Positions 37,483-49,215 of a stretch of DNA of 64,000 nt are shown here, piece by piece. Numbering within the stretch: position 1 is the stretch's first letter; every line of letters starts with the position of its first letter. The notes beneath the pieces were generated by a model. That model did not search any database and was not told the origin of the DNA. It saw nothing but the letters and a program-made list of their open reading frames with translations. Made by a program: the position numbers and the translations under genes. Origin of the DNA: Eutreptiella sp. 'Long Island Sound 2002' (Eukaryota; Euglenozoa; Euglenophyceae; Eutreptiales; Eutreptiaceae). The DNA lies in the NCBI GenBank assembly GCA_964036045.1, contig OZ038382.1, positions 145,092,961 through 145,156,960 on the forward strand. Reading direction: 5' to 3'.

Positions 37483-37530
37483 TTTTCCTACCCCCCTCCC
37501 CCTCTGGGGGTAACCCCCCGAAAAAGAATG
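37483..37530. repeat. Dispersed C-tract repeat, copy 3
   Basis: TTTTTTCCTACCCCCCTCC, then CTGGGGGTAACCCCCC and GAAAAAGAA, as in the other copies. The spacing and order are conserved; the C-run length is not. Confidence 0.55.
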
Positions 37531-38147
37531 CCACAGTGGTACTAGGAATTTTTCTTCTACCGGCCCCCTGGGGGTGCCTGTGGCAAAAAACGCGTGCGGT
37601 GATGAAGGACCGCCCTGTGTGCAAACCACTGCGGTGCCATATCCATATCATTGAAACACGGACCCAGAGCGTTTTGGGGTGGGGGGGGGGGGGCGACCCT
37701 TGTTCACGGAGGGACACTTGTCAGTGATGGCCGCCAGTTTGAGTGCCATCAGTTTGGGTTGTGTGACCAAACAGATGACGTGTGAATACGTGCGAAGCGA
37801 GGCCTCAGGGGCTCGTGATGCGTTGACCAACGTTGCCACCAGTGGCCAGCGCGGGGCACACACGCTGGGCCAAGGGCCAAAGACTCTCATGTCAGGCGCT
37901 GCACATAAGGCCTTTGCATTGCAGTGGCACTGTCCCTCAGCTGCCACATGCTGCTGATGATGATCAGTGCTGTGCGTGCGTGTTTGTGGGTGTGGGGATG
38001 GATGTGTGCGGGTGTGTGTGGGTGCAGCTGCAGGTGTGTGGGTGTGGGTGTGGATGCTGAAGGCTTGTCGTCTGTCGTCCTCCCACACGCACACCCACAC
38101 CCACATCCCGTGTTTAAGATCAGTCATCAATGCCCCCCTCTTTGCAG

Positions 38148-38210
38148 TGGTCTCTAGCAGAGCTTCTCGTGGGGGGCTGGTCTTGGGAGCATTTGGAGGG
38201 GAGTTCATAG
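38148..38210 (+). CDS. Second multi-exon gene, internal exon
   Basis: CCTCTTTGCAG|TGGTCT ... TTCATAG|GTAAGG frames 63 nt; two bases complete an upstream codon and one base is left over. It reads VSSRASRGGLVLGAFGGEFI. The phase agrees with the next exon. Confidence 0.45.
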   Translation, partial: WSLAELLVGGWSWEHLEGSS

Positions 38211-38867
38211 GTAAGGGATTTGGACGGGATGCTCAAAACGCCGTGCACTGCAGGGATCCGCCGTAGTCTTTGCGCAGTCTTTGCGCGTTGCGACCCCTCG
38301 CCCTGACACGAAGTGAGCCCCTTCAGTGGTGTCCGGAGTCGAGGCTTGAGCTTTCCCTCCGACCGGCAGCAGCACCTTCCGTGGGGGGGGGGTGTCCAGT
38401 GCGGTGACTGGTCACATGACAGCCCCGTCCTCAGGTTCGGCGGCAGGGCGGAGGACCTCAGGGGGTTCAGTGGCCATCAGGGCCGGGGTTTGTGGGGGTT
38501 CAGCACTTTCCTTTGGGATCCCCCAGGCCCTGGAACCGGACACTGCAGCCCAGCACATCAGCAGTACCCATGCACACCGCTGCCGGAACCATTTTGTATC
38601 TCTTCGGTGACCGTTGAGGCCACTCACTGTTTGTCATCCTCTCTGACACAAGGGTCCCTCAGGTCTTACAATGGCCACTGCCGAAGCCCTGCTCCGCTGT
38701 ATGCACCAGCGTGCGCGTGCGCACTGCCATGAACAGCTTCCCATTCGGGGGGGGAAGGTCACCAGCGAACATTTCAGCCTGGGCTGAGTGTTGTTGCCGG
38801 TGCTGTGTCAACGCACCTCCCTCCGCTCCACAAATGGTTTAACCTCGCGTTTTTTTTTTATTCTTAG

Positions 38868-38923
38868 GGGAGGAGGCCCAAGAGCCCCATGATCGGTATT
38901 GTACAGTTTGGGCTGGTCTTCTG
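38868..38923 (+). CDS. Second multi-exon gene, internal exon
   Basis: A long T-run and TTCTTAG|GGG lead in; CTTCTG|GTAAGC leads out. The first two bases complete the Gly codon split at 38210, then EEAQEPHDRYCTVWAGLL, phase 0 out. Confidence 0.5.
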
Positions 38924-39337
38924 GTAAGCCTTTGTGGACCTCTCACCCCTCACGTCCTTGTCCAAGCCGTTTCGGAGAGAAAATGACTGGCCAAGACTGT
39001 CCAACCAGCCTCAATACACTCTTGTATCCAGCGTTCTATTTCTTCGACCTGGTTCTGAGGGGCAGGATAGGGGCGCTTGCATCCCCTCCGTTCCTCAAAT
39101 TCTGCTTGTAGTTTCAAGTCCATCTGGACCAATTTCTTACATGACATAGGAAGGGGATAAAGCACCATCAACGTCTTTATATATGCCCCTGTTTTTTTTC
39201 GAATCATTGATTTGTGTTCAAAAGACTCCATGTCAAAATTTTGATTGCGGAAACCCCTGCCCCCACCACTCACCCAAAGGCTCCTGCTACACCTTCGCTC
39301 AGCCCAACCGCGGTGGCTGACCCTCCCATCTCTACAG

Positions 39338-39472
39338 TTTACACATCACATGAATGATGAACGGGCCGCGCACCTTTCAGAATTGCTTGACGCAGTTGAG
39401 AGCGGTCTGCGATCCGCATGCGAAGGTTTTTCGTTCAGTCAGCTCATGTACCCCTCGTTGGTGGGTATTCAG
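39338..39472 (+). CDS. Second multi-exon gene, internal exon
   Basis: CATCTCTACAG|TTTACA ... GGTATTCAG|GTGTTG frames exactly 45 codons, phase 0 both sides. It reads FTHHMNDERAAHLSELLDAV, ESGLRSACEGFSFSQLMYPS and LVGIQ. This is the best-supported exon of the gene: an amphipathic helix followed by a short turn region. The family is not recognised. Confidence 0.55.
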
Positions 39473-39648
39473 GTGTTGCAACATGGGTTTGCTTGTCGGG
39501 CATATTCTGCTGTTTTCCTCTTCTTGGGTTTTTGATTTGCTTTGGAGCCACTGAGTGCGGACTCTGTTAAATCAGGGGCCTCTCCATCCTCCATATAAAA
39601 TATGCCGTCTCGCCCTCTGCCTCAGCAGTGGTGCACCCCCTTGTGCAG

Positions 39649-39678
39649 GATGTGGCAAGCTTGCAATGCAGATGCTGA
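39649..39678 (+). CDS. Second multi-exon gene, possible last exon
   Basis: CCTTGTGCAG|GATGTG in phase 0 gives DVASLQCRC and TGA. The 176-bp intron before it is short but acceptable. It is supported only by splice signal and phase. Confidence 0.25.
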   Translation, partial: DVASLQCRC

Positions 39679-42462
39679 ATGTGTGCATAAGCGTCAAAGT
39701 GCCTGGACGCCTTTATTTTCGGGTCCAAGGAACAGACATGCGCTAGCGAAGAGCTGTGTGATCGTCAGTGTGAGGGGTCGGGGGGGGGGTATTTGGAAAG
39801 CTGCAGCTCGTCTGGGGACGAGCAAAAGGAAATTATGCAGAGTTTGCAGAGCCTACATCATTAGCGGTTCAGGGCCCTGTGTGCTCATGCTCGTGTAGTA
39901 ATACATTCAGTCAACCGGGGTTGTGGGGCATTGGGGGTGCCTGTGGCACTGTAAAACCATCAGAGTGGCTCCCTGTAGGACGCCAACAGACACTGTTCTC
40001 AAGCTGCACATTTTCGATCGTGTCATCGTATCGTGTTACCTGAGTGCATGGCACCATCATGTGCTGAAACTAAATCAAAGGGCCCCGCGCCAGGGCGAAG
40101 GTCCCCAAAGACCCGTCGATGATATGCAGCAGGGCATGTGCTGTGTTGCCCTTGGTCGACAATGTGAGTGTGTCATGTCGCTTTCGTGGGGTTTATGGCT
40201 TGGGAAACGTGCCCAAAGCTAAAACCTGTGTATCCCCCCAATGCCACGGTCTTCCACACGCAAACAAATACTTCGCACAACTCGGCGTTTCCCTTGTATT
40301 TCATGTGTGTTGTATTCTTAACGGCCATGCCCCTGACTGCATTTCATACTGCTGGTCAAGATAGACCGATACTTGTTGACAAAGACTGCTTTGTACATTT
40401 TCACTTTTGGTGAAGTCTGAATTCTGCTCTTGCAGTGAGCTACGCTCCGCTGCAGCCCCGCTGCTCTGTTATGAGTAATCTCCTCAACAGCGATCCTACT
40501 TTTGGAGCAAACCACATATAGACCCTCGGGAGGTTATGTTTCGAACCCAGCCTTAGATATTGGCATTGTAGAGTACACGCCGCCACATTGTTTTTGTGGA
40601 AGTGTGGCATTGGCACACAACCTAACCTGGACACAGCAAATGGGGGCTGCGCTTCTTGAACCTCGCCACAAGACCAGCGGGATTGCCATACATCGTATAT
40701 ATCAGGCATTTCAGGGCCTAATACGCAGGGGTACTGGCATCATGAAGGCAATGGCCACAACACACAGAGCAGTTACCAGGTTGTCGGAGGGTCGCTTATG
40801 GTGGCTCCTTTTATTTCACCACTGGACTTGATTTGAACAGAAAGTATTGAGCAACTTGCTAGAACCGGTGCACTGCTTTGCTCTTGCATGCCACGCCACA
40901 TCAGGGGGTGCGTTTTGAATTATTTTTGGGTCAAGGACACATACATAGTGGATTGTTGTGTGCACTTAATGGCCCCTCTTTCCCTGTACAAGCGCACCAC
41001 GAACACCCAATCAAAAACAGCGGTTCAACGCGCACCCCGTGCTCAGACAAAGCCGTGTTTGCGCAAGGGGGGGGGGGGGGATGCAAAAGATGAAGTTCTT
41101 TTTTTTGAAACCTCTCTTTCCCCATCCAGCCCCCAAACCTGGCTGCTGGGACCGGACCCCCCAGGGGGAAATTTTTTTTCAAAAACCCCCTTATGCCAAC
41201 GCAGAGCGGTTGGCACATTTCGGGAAGTTTTCCAAGCCTGGGTGTTATTGGGTGATGAGGTCCCCCTTCATTTTCAAGGTGGGGGATTCATTTCTGACTT
41301 TTTGGTCACCATTGGACGATATGTTTGAGAATTTCTGCTTTTGTTGACATTTTGGCCATTTTTTGACTGCTGCTGCCAGACTGCTGGCAGGGGAAGAAAT
41401 TGCGACATGGTGGTCACCATTGCCGCTTTTTCTAGTCTTTGATTGGGCATCCACCCCCTCCCCCCTAATTTTTGGGGCGGGGAATCCATTTTCACAGTGT
41501 TGGGTTGTGGTTTGATGGTATGATGTGGGGACTTCTGATTTTCAGGACGGCTGCGTGCTGTGGGTGCGTGGCAATTGATAAAGTGGCAAGTGGGAAAAAG
41601 TGGCAGTCAAGGCCAAATGAGGTCAATTTCTGACAGTGTTGGTGCCTTATTACTCTTTTGTGTATGTGCAAATCATCAAAACAAGTGGTTCAAAAACAAT
41701 CATGCACCACATACCTACGATGCAGTGCAGTCTGTCTGAAACCTGACCAAAACAGGCCAAAAAACCCCAAATCGTCAAGCTCATGCAAAAGCCATCCCCA
41801 CTTCGCTTGCGTTGACTATGTATTGAAGGAATGTTTTGGAGGGTTGAAAAGAAGAAAAATAAAGACAAAAAGCAGCTGAAAAAAAGCATCTCGATATGCG
41901 GTGTGGGCATCTGCCGGCTGTTGGCTGGTAAAGATGTACGTGTGCAGTCAACACCAACCGGCAAAACTGGTGCATGTGCATGTGCGTGCTGCCCTGAGCA
42001 TCCGTTTTTGTCTTTGTCCTAATCATTGGCTTTGCACTGCTCCCTCCTATGTCTATGTGTGGGGAGTGGGTGTTCTCATCCGAGCGGATAAGAGACCAAA
42101 AGCCCCTCTCCCTGGCACCCAATATCGCTTTAGAACTCGCATCGGGCCGCGTCCAAGGGTCAAAATATGAAGACCACTGAATTCACCCCAAAAAAAATGC
42201 AATACCACCAACGAAATGGACAAATTTGACGAGGTAGAGTACCAAGCAAAACCTATTGAGAGAAACGAGTGCACAACAAGGCATGGTGGGCACTGAAGGC
42301 AGCACTGGATTGAGGCCACAACACTGCCACTGACATGGCAGAAAATTCAACGCCCCCACTGTACAAACACAAGAAGGATACTTTTGGATGGCTATTTTTG
42401 TTCATGGCTTGGTTTTGATTAATGTGTTGTCTATGATTGTACATTCTATTGATAACAACATT
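39679..42462. other. No supported gene
   Basis: Short frames only. The block 41060-41190 (G-run, then CCCCCCAGGGGGAAATTTTTTT) is related in composition to the C-tract repeats. A TTTTGGTCACCATTG / GTGGTCACCATTGCCGC pair near 41302 and 41409 suggests a local repeat. Confidence 0.35.
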
Positions 42463-42864
42463 GTACCCCCCCCCCCCCTTGTATAAGCTACGCCCTTGTC
42501 CAAGCTACAGTAGGCGTAGGGACGGTATTAATTTGGGACCTAATTTTAATTCGGTACCAAACGTAGTGCAGCCACATAAGACATAGGTTTGGTGACGGAT
42601 TTGGGAGTCACATAGAGTCATGGACACATTTGTTGTGAGTGTTTGCCCACTTGACCCAGAGAGCTCTGATTTTGGGGATGTTTGTGCATTATATGCCCCT
42701 TTCTTGCACCAGCTCACCATGCAATCGTCTCTTTTTGAACGTGGGTGCCCGGTGTTGGTAGTTGTATGTGTCGCACGCAAGCTACGCCCGTGTCCAAGCT
42801 ACCGTAGGCGTAGGGACCGTATTAATTTGGGACTTTGGCGTAGCTTATACAAGGGGGGGGGTAC
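42463..42864. mobile_element. Small inverted-repeat element (MITE-like), about 0.4 kb
   Basis: The left end is GTAC, a C-run and CTTGTATAAGCTACGCC; the right end is GGCGTAGCTTATACAAG, a G-run and GTAC. Just inside, a block of about 53 bp, GCTACGCCCTTGTCCAAGCT ... TTAATTTGGGAC, occurs twice in direct orientation (42487-42539 and 42781-42833), and each copy folds by CTACGCC/GGCGTAG. A third relative is at 49071-49125. GTAC may be a target duplication or part of the TIR. No coding capacity. Confidence 0.65.
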
Positions 42865-43218
42865 TACACATTGCAACCCCGCGTTGTTTGTTTTGATGTT
42901 TATTTCGGCGACGGCTAACATTGCTATACCTAGCATGGATATCACATACGTCTGCAGCACAGGGGAATATGCGCCTGCCGCTATTATTGGGCCCCCTCGT
43001 CATCAAGACAACTACATCTACTTGAGGTATATGCACTCGTTCCGATCCGCAGCCCCTCGCCTTTTGCATTTGAGGGCACCCCCACATGTAGGCGCTCATT
43101 GACGCGCACTGCATTGCCACCTGCGTGGGCGGTATTTGCTTTAGCGACGGGTGGTCCGTCACCCCCAAGAGGGGAGAGCCCCCTTCAAGCTCCGCGGCAA
43201 GGAGGTCCCGCGGTGTTT

Positions 43219-43878
43219 GTCATCGATAATACATCGGGCGGTCCCACCACACTGGAGATTTTCTCGTCATCATCCTCGTGGGTGTCCACCCCAAAGCGAC
43301 GGACATGGAGGCCTTCAGACGTACTGAAGAGGCAAGAGGCAAAGGCGCTGCGTCCAAGCGCGGCATTTACCCCCGTCAGACGGCCCCCGGTTCAAGAAGC
43401 CACCACAATGTCCGGGAACCCAACCAAAAAGAAATACCGTAAGCGCACGTTGGGGACACGCCCCAAAGCACGCCCAGCTGCCACAAGGAAGCGGGGGCGC
43501 TCTCCTACAACCCGGGGAGGGCCGCCCAAGAGGCACAAGCCGGAGCAGCGTGGATGCACGGGGCGCCTGACGTCACACAGCTTGTGCCAGCCGCCGACCT
43601 CAACCCCTACCCGGAGTCTGACCGCGGCGCACTCGGCCGGTGCAGGCACCACCCACAGAGCACCACCGCTTCCAATGACCAAGCATGCACTGGCATATCT
43701 GCACCTCACTCGGGCCATCACGCCCAACAAAATGGCACGAGTTTTGGGTGTGCACACACCGGTGGGGTCGAGTTTGACACCTACCAAAACCAACAGGGAA
43801 ACTAGAAAGGCAGGCGATGCATGTGAGCGAACCGTGCCCCTAGGCATCGCGAGGATGCTTCAAAATATCTTCACTTGA
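43219..43878 (+). pseudogene. LINE-associated basic/Ser-rich tail, copy 1
   Basis: The frame reads LEIFSSSSSWVSTPKRRTWR, FTPVRRPPVQEATTMSGNPT, KKKYRKRTLGTRPKARPAAT and later MTKHALAYLHLTRAITPNKM ... VPLGIARMLQNIFT to TGA 43876. Every block has a counterpart in the same order at 44930-45550. It lacks the LINE domain that precedes copy 2, so it is a truncated piece. The basic stretches could bind nucleic acid. Confidence 0.5.
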
Positions 43879-44166
43879 ATGCCAGAGGAGGGGAGAACCA
43901 CTGCCTGTCGGGCCCGTCCCCCTCCCCCCTACCAACGCAGCCCCTGATGCCCAGCGGCCTACACCGAAGCTGCGGCCAAGACCCCACACCCCTCCTGTAC
44001 TGCCTGAAGTCATCTCTAACGGGATGGATGCCTTTCACACCGTGGCTACTCCCTTGCGGATGACCTCACAACAGACCTGACGGATAGTGAATGGAGGTGG
44101 GATCAGGGCTGATGTGATGACTTGGTGCGATAGATCAACACACTCTTCTGGATTCCAGGCAAAGGT

Positions 44167-45550
44167 CAGTTCTCCTTCATGGAGCTATCAATGGACTTTG
44201 AATGCTTTGCTGGGCGCTCCCTGCCGGCATCCCCGCAGGTTCTGAAGCTAGCTCTCTCTATCCTACAGATCCATGCGGTGTCGGGTCAGGTTTTCAGGCG
44301 TTCTCACGAAGTGCTCGTCTCTTGTCCCACTAGGAGGCCTAACAGTGGTGGGAGTCTTTGGCGGCCACATTTCACATGCCGACCGGTGATGCTGGAGCTC
44401 CTAAAGGACTTACAAGAATACTGTGAAAGCCGGTGGGCGCACAAGCTCGCACGCGCCCCCTCCCCGGAGACGTGCCAGCGGGTGCACAAGGCACGGGAAC
44501 GAAGAGACGGGCGAGAGTCAAGCCCCGGCATCCGAGAGAAAATTCCGAAACTGAAGGTCTAGGCATCCATGCTTCCTGGGGTGCAAATGCCGAAGCCCCT
44601 ATCGGGTAGAGGAGACGGGAAGAAAAATCTGGATCTCTTTGCCTCCACATACTTCCTAGCTCACAAACATCGCCATGGTCTCACTAAGCCGTATGAGCTA
44701 CTTCGGCCGGCTAAACAGGCCGCCCTCCCGACAGCAACCCCGGCTATGAGAAATGTACTGGCAATGGACAGTGCGGACACGTCCCAAGCACTGGACTTGG
44801 GTTCACGGCAGAATCAGCCCCTGCGGGAACCAGCGCCGGTCTTGTCCTCTCCGGCCATGGCGCAGACGCAGATGGACCAGGATCTGTTGCGAGACAATAA
44901 CATCGACACTCATACCGATCCTTCTTGGACGGACTCATCTTTCATGGAAATTTTCTCATCTTCTGAGTCATGGGAGTCTAGGCCACAACGCAGGGCGAGA
45001 CAACCGATGTACCCCTCACCTGGTCGCAGACCCGGCAGTACGCCAGTCAGGCGGCCCAGGGCGCGGGCGAACACAGCCTCGGGCAATCCGGCCTGTCGTA
45101 AGTACCGCAAGCGGTCGGAGCGGAAACGGCATGGTGGGAGCTCAATGATAGGGGTCAAACGGAAGCGGACGGGATTGCCAACGGCCGCGACAAAATCCCG
45201 AAGGCGGATGGCACTGCAAGTTGGCACCCCCCCCTGTGGTGTTTCCAAAACCCCAGCATGTGGCTCCTACTCATTTCGCGCCGATGCCTATGTCTAGAAG
45301 CGCGCTTGAATACATGCGAGTCATGGGGCTGCTCACGCCCACACGGGTGTCGCGTATACCAGTGCTGGGAACACCGCAACGGGCCACCCCTTCGCCAGAG
45401 CAGGGCATGGTACTACCTACTGCTCACAGAGCCATCCCCCCGGGCATAGAACGCATGATGCGGCAATACGCACCCCCCAGAGGGGAATGGTGCGCTCTAC
45501 GCCCCCCCCCCCCCCCAGCGGCTGAAACTGCGGCTGAAGCTGCACACTAG
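44167..45550 (+). pseudogene. LINE C-terminal region with basic/Ser-rich tail, copy 2
   Basis: One frame runs from GKGQFSFMELSMDFECFAGR (44167) to about 45220 with a single stop (TAG 44560-44562), then a frame change, then to TAG 45548. Blocks: SLPASPQVLKLALSILQIHA, RPVMLELLKDLQEYCESRWA, FMEIFSSSESWESRPQRRAR, GNPACRKYRKRSERKRHG, MSRSALEYMRVMGLLTPTRV. The first part corresponds to the LINE C-terminal region at 60490-60950 (EGEVTYAERAMDFEATSGRA and EMVRMLEGLAAHCVTQWQQR). One nonsense codon and one frameshift mark it as dead. Confidence 0.55.
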
Positions 45551-46789
45551 CACTAGAGGAGGGCTGGGGAGCAATCGAGGCAAGCTGCTCGATTGGCTGC
45601 ATCAGTGGACCCCCCGCCTCCCCACCCTTCACAAGGGTGCCGAGCACAGGTTGCTTTGTCACACACACTCCTCCCCCCTCTCTGTCGCTGGTAGCCCTCT
45701 GAGAGCACTAGTCACCGGCTGTCACGTCTAGCTGGCATTCTAGGAGAACGTCCCTGATGACCGACTGGTCTCCGGCGCGCACCTCAGGGGCAGGGTCGGA
45801 TGACTTTCAGAATTCTCTGCTGCCGGTTGAGCTAGCGCCCATGTTTGCGGCCGCCTCTGCACCCCACACTTCTACCTCCTCTCTCTCACATGCCTTCCTC
45901 CGACCCCATGCAGGTAAGTGGTGAGTGTGCGGATTTGTCTAAATACACTATGTGCATTGAAGGGGCACCGAGGTCGCCGTTGGAACGGGATCAGGATACA
46001 GCTTCAGGTCGGGACTCCTGGCCTGATCTGACTGAATATGAAGTACAGATGGAAGAGGCGGTGTCAAGTAACCGAGGACGACCCGCAATTGGTGCGCCGC
46101 TGTGTTGAGTTGCCGGGCTATGCCAGGGGCTGGGTCCCCGTGCCTCCCCCATCGCATTCAACAATGCTGTATACTATGATGCAGGTAGACATGTCCCCAG
46201 AGGACCAAGTGGTGCATGGTAGAGCATCCACTGAGCAAACATAAATTGCCTTTAGGAAGGAGCCTCTTGTCATAAAAGGTTGAGCCAGTCTAACCGCCAT
46301 GATGACCTGTTGCTAACGTCAGGTTAGGTGTAGATATGGCCATGACCCCATGGACTATAGCTCCTTAAAATGATTTCCTTTCCTTCTCAAAAGCATGATA
46401 GATGACTCATTTGGGCACCATTGTCATTGACTTACCATCTTTAAGACCAAACACTCGGGTCGTGCCACTTTTACCATTTCTTCCATAGCCTGGTACGAGG
46501 TACAACATGATTGGGTCGAGCCGGAGTACTTCTCCCCCCCCCCCCCCCCTTCTTGAGTGGAACCTGCGCTGCTGGGCCAAGTATCAGAAAGTAGCCCCCA
46601 GTGTTGGACGAGTTTATTGCGGGGTGGGCGGGGATATTGAGGAGGTGGCGATCAGAGAAAGAAATGGCAGGACCTACACCGCTTTGTGGGTATCTTGAAT
46701 GGTTGGTTTTTGGACCCCTTGATGCCATGCATGGGACCACCGCAGCCACCCACCGATGCCAAGCCTGTGCAACAGCCCAATAAATTGCC
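45551..46789. other. No supported gene
   Basis: Short frames only; long C-runs at 46536-46550. It separates a LINE 3' part from the RNase H block. Confidence 0.35.
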
Positions 46790-47310
46790 AGAGAAAGAGA
46801 AGAAATGGGGCTTGTACAGGGATGCACCAGTGCTGCGCCTAAAGGCCCTAGAGGAAGAGGGTTGGGCGTTGGTATATTCGGATGGCTCAGCCAAGACAGT
46901 CCGGGGGAGGGCACATGCGGGGTATGGGGTATGGTTTGGGCCAGGATCCCCATGCAATGTTGCAGCACATGTCTTGCTAGGGGAAAGCAGAGTGTCAGTC
47001 GAGGAGGGCTGCGGGAAGTGCTGCATGCGCTCCTGTGTCGAAGGGCGGGGGAGAAGATGGCAGTAGTGATAGATTCCGCGTACCTTTATACGGGAATTAT
47101 GGACTCGTTGCCGAAGGGGCAACGCCATGTGTGGCATACGTCCAGCAGGGAGGTGGGTCACCGAGATCTGTGGGATGCTATCGTGTGGGAATGCGAGAGG
47201 TCGGGGAAGAGTTACGGATTCATTGGGCACCATCCCACTTGGGGGTGGAGGGCAACAATGAAGCGGATGCTTTGGCGGAGGCAGGCTGCTTCACCCGGAC
47301 AATCTGCGGC
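46790..47310 (+). pseudogene. RNase H domain of a LINE (frameshifted)
   Basis: Read across three frames: LEEEGWALVYSDGSAKTVRG (first Asp) and AHAGYGVWFGPG; SVSRGGLREVLHALLC (Glu); MAVVIDSAYLYTGIMDSL (Asp) and REVGHRDLWDAIVWECERSG; RIHWAPSHLGVEGNNEADAL (last Asp). All four catalytic carboxylates of a type I RNase H are present, but two frame changes (near 46990 and 47215) break the ORF. A Ser-rich stretch follows in one frame to 47563. RNase H of this form is found in several LINE clades. Confidence 0.7.
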
Positions 47311-47789
47311 CTCTGCCCAAGAGACGGCCGGTGGAGCCACTCCGGGAGGAGTTGGGGCTGGAAGAAATGTCCTCAGAGGAGGGCGGAGAAGCGACAGCGG
47401 GGTGTCCAGCTCATCGGGGTCAAGCAGCTCGTCAGAGATAGTGTCGGGGACGGACAGTTCGTCAACGGTCAGTGAGTCGGAGAATGGGGGGTCATGGTCA
47501 GGTTTCAGCACGAATACGAGTGACAGCCGCAAGCAGAGGAAGGTACGGGAAGGGCCCTGCTAGGGAAGGGGTAATCAAGAGCACATCCACAGAGCCTAGG
47601 GCCCGTGCGGAACAAAGTGGACGATGCACAGCACAATCTGTGGCGGCGCCTCCGGCGCCATGTCTGCGGACAATCTGTGGCAGCGGCTTTGCCGCCGTAT
47701 CCTTGACAATGTGCTGTGAATGTGTGAGCGTAGGTCTGTCGGTGGGGACCTATCACTGGATTTCCCACCGTCTATGGCCAAGCACGGGT

Positions 47790-49000
47790 CTGTACCGTCT
47801 GAGCATCTTTGGGCATTTCTCGGGACTACAGGAAAATCCCACAAAAACATATGCCATTGTCAAGGTGCGGATGCGGAGGACAAACCAGCTTTGTTTGCCG
47901 GTGTAACCGTTAAGGGCCACATGAAGTATCTGGGCATCCTACTTGAGAACATCTCAGTGGATAAGGCCTATGCGCCAGTAACAGCAAAAATGATGGCACG
48001 GGCTCGGTCAGCGGCAATTTTACCGCTGGGACTGGAGGAAGAAGCGTTTCTGTTTGCTTCCTGGATTGCCCCGGTCTGTTATTTAATGGCATGAGCGTAT
48101 TGTCCCACAAAGCATGTGTGCACACAGTTGGATTTAGTGCATAAGATTGCCTTGGGGTTGAATGACTGGCATCTTACGATGCCCATTCTGCAGTTACCAG
48201 CATCGGAAGGGGGAATGGGGCAGGCCAGCCTATCAGCTTATACACAGTGGGTGCATAGCCATACTTCGCCACCTATGTTTTGAAGCCGATGCGCTTTTCG
48301 GAATGGCATGCAGGCCCCTTTCGCCGATGGGGATTCTCTCTAGGGCTGTTGTTGGAGGAGTTCTTGCCTTACTTGTAGTTGGGGCTGTTACTAGCGCCGT
48401 CTTTTCTGCAAGGGTGTTTGAAGGCCTATTCTTTATCCCCTCGGTGGGGGGGGGGGTCCCCCTCCCCCAGAGCATCGTTTGCAGTGCATGCCGGTGTGGC
48501 ACGACACGTTGCTGAGTAAATCGCTATCGCTAACCTATCACTGTCCATCGTTGGTGAAGCGGGTGGTATATAGCCTGGGGGGTCTTGTGGATGAGGGTGC
48601 GATCCCCCTGCAGTTTTGGGGAATGTTGGCACCCACCTGGCAGCCCATGTACTTGCAGAAAGTGTCAGACGTCACGGCAGAGTATGCTTCTCCGTCCTTG
48701 TACAGTGGCCCTGATTTGGGGCGTTGGGTCCATGCGTGGACCCCAAGAAAAATGCTGCTGTACATGCAGCACAACCGCCGACATGTGGCGCGACAGCCAC
48801 CAGAAGTGTGGCGAGTGTTTGTTAGATCGTATCTCCCAAAATGGGATCAAGATTATTCGGCGTTGTCTATGGAAAAAACTACGCGTTGGAACCAGGATGG
48901 AGAGGCTGGGAGGGAAATTGCGTCCTGTTGACTGTAAAGTTGAGGACCACAAGCACATATTTCGTCACTGTTTCTTTAACATGTTCATGTTTGATACAGT
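47790..49000 (+). pseudogene. LINE RT thumb and zinc-knuckle region (fragmented)
   Basis: FGHFSGLQENPTKTYAIVK (about 47810) is the RT motif after the active site. In the next frame, VTVKGHMKYLGILLENISVD, AKMMARARSAAILPLGLEEE and FASWIAPVCYLMA follow (47905-48094), then LDLVHKIALGLNDWHLTMPI and PASEGGMGQASLSAY (48130-48240), and DHKHIFRHCFFNMFMFDTVH near 48960 as the CCHC-like end. At least four frame changes or stops occur. No YADD block is visible upstream. Confidence 0.55.
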
Positions 49001-49070
49001 ACATCGGGCGTTTGGGGGGAGTGGTGGGGGAGTTGGGCCATGTGGAGCCCAACCGCCTGTCACCCCCTCT

Positions 49071-49215
49071 CCCCCTTGTATAAGCTACGCCCTTGTCCAA
49101 GCTACAGTAGGCGTAGGGACCGTAACAATTTTGTACGTAATTTAATTATGCACGAAAGGTAGTGCGGCCACATAAAACATTGGTTTGTTGGTACATTTGC
49201 CAATTTCAGCACATG
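49071..49215. repeat. Relative of the 42.46-kb inverted-repeat element
   Basis: CCCCCTTGTATAAGCTACGC, CCTTGTCCAAGCTACAGTAG and GCGTAGGGACCGTAA match the left end of the 42.46-kb element; GTAGTGCGGCCACATAA also matches its interior (about 42567). No right end found. Confidence 0.6.

Larger units (their letters stand above)
36204..38147. other. Intergenic or 5' region with repeats
   Basis: It contains two C-tract repeat copies, a SINE-like block and a GT/CA-rich stretch (37970-38105). ATG 37727 opens a coding-like frame (MAASLSAISLGCVTKQMTCE) that might be a 5' exon of the next gene, but no phase-matched donor is clear. Confidence 0.35.

Noticed and set aside
42620-43102. 160-codon ORF
   Set aside because: It runs through the inverted-repeat element boundary at 42864.
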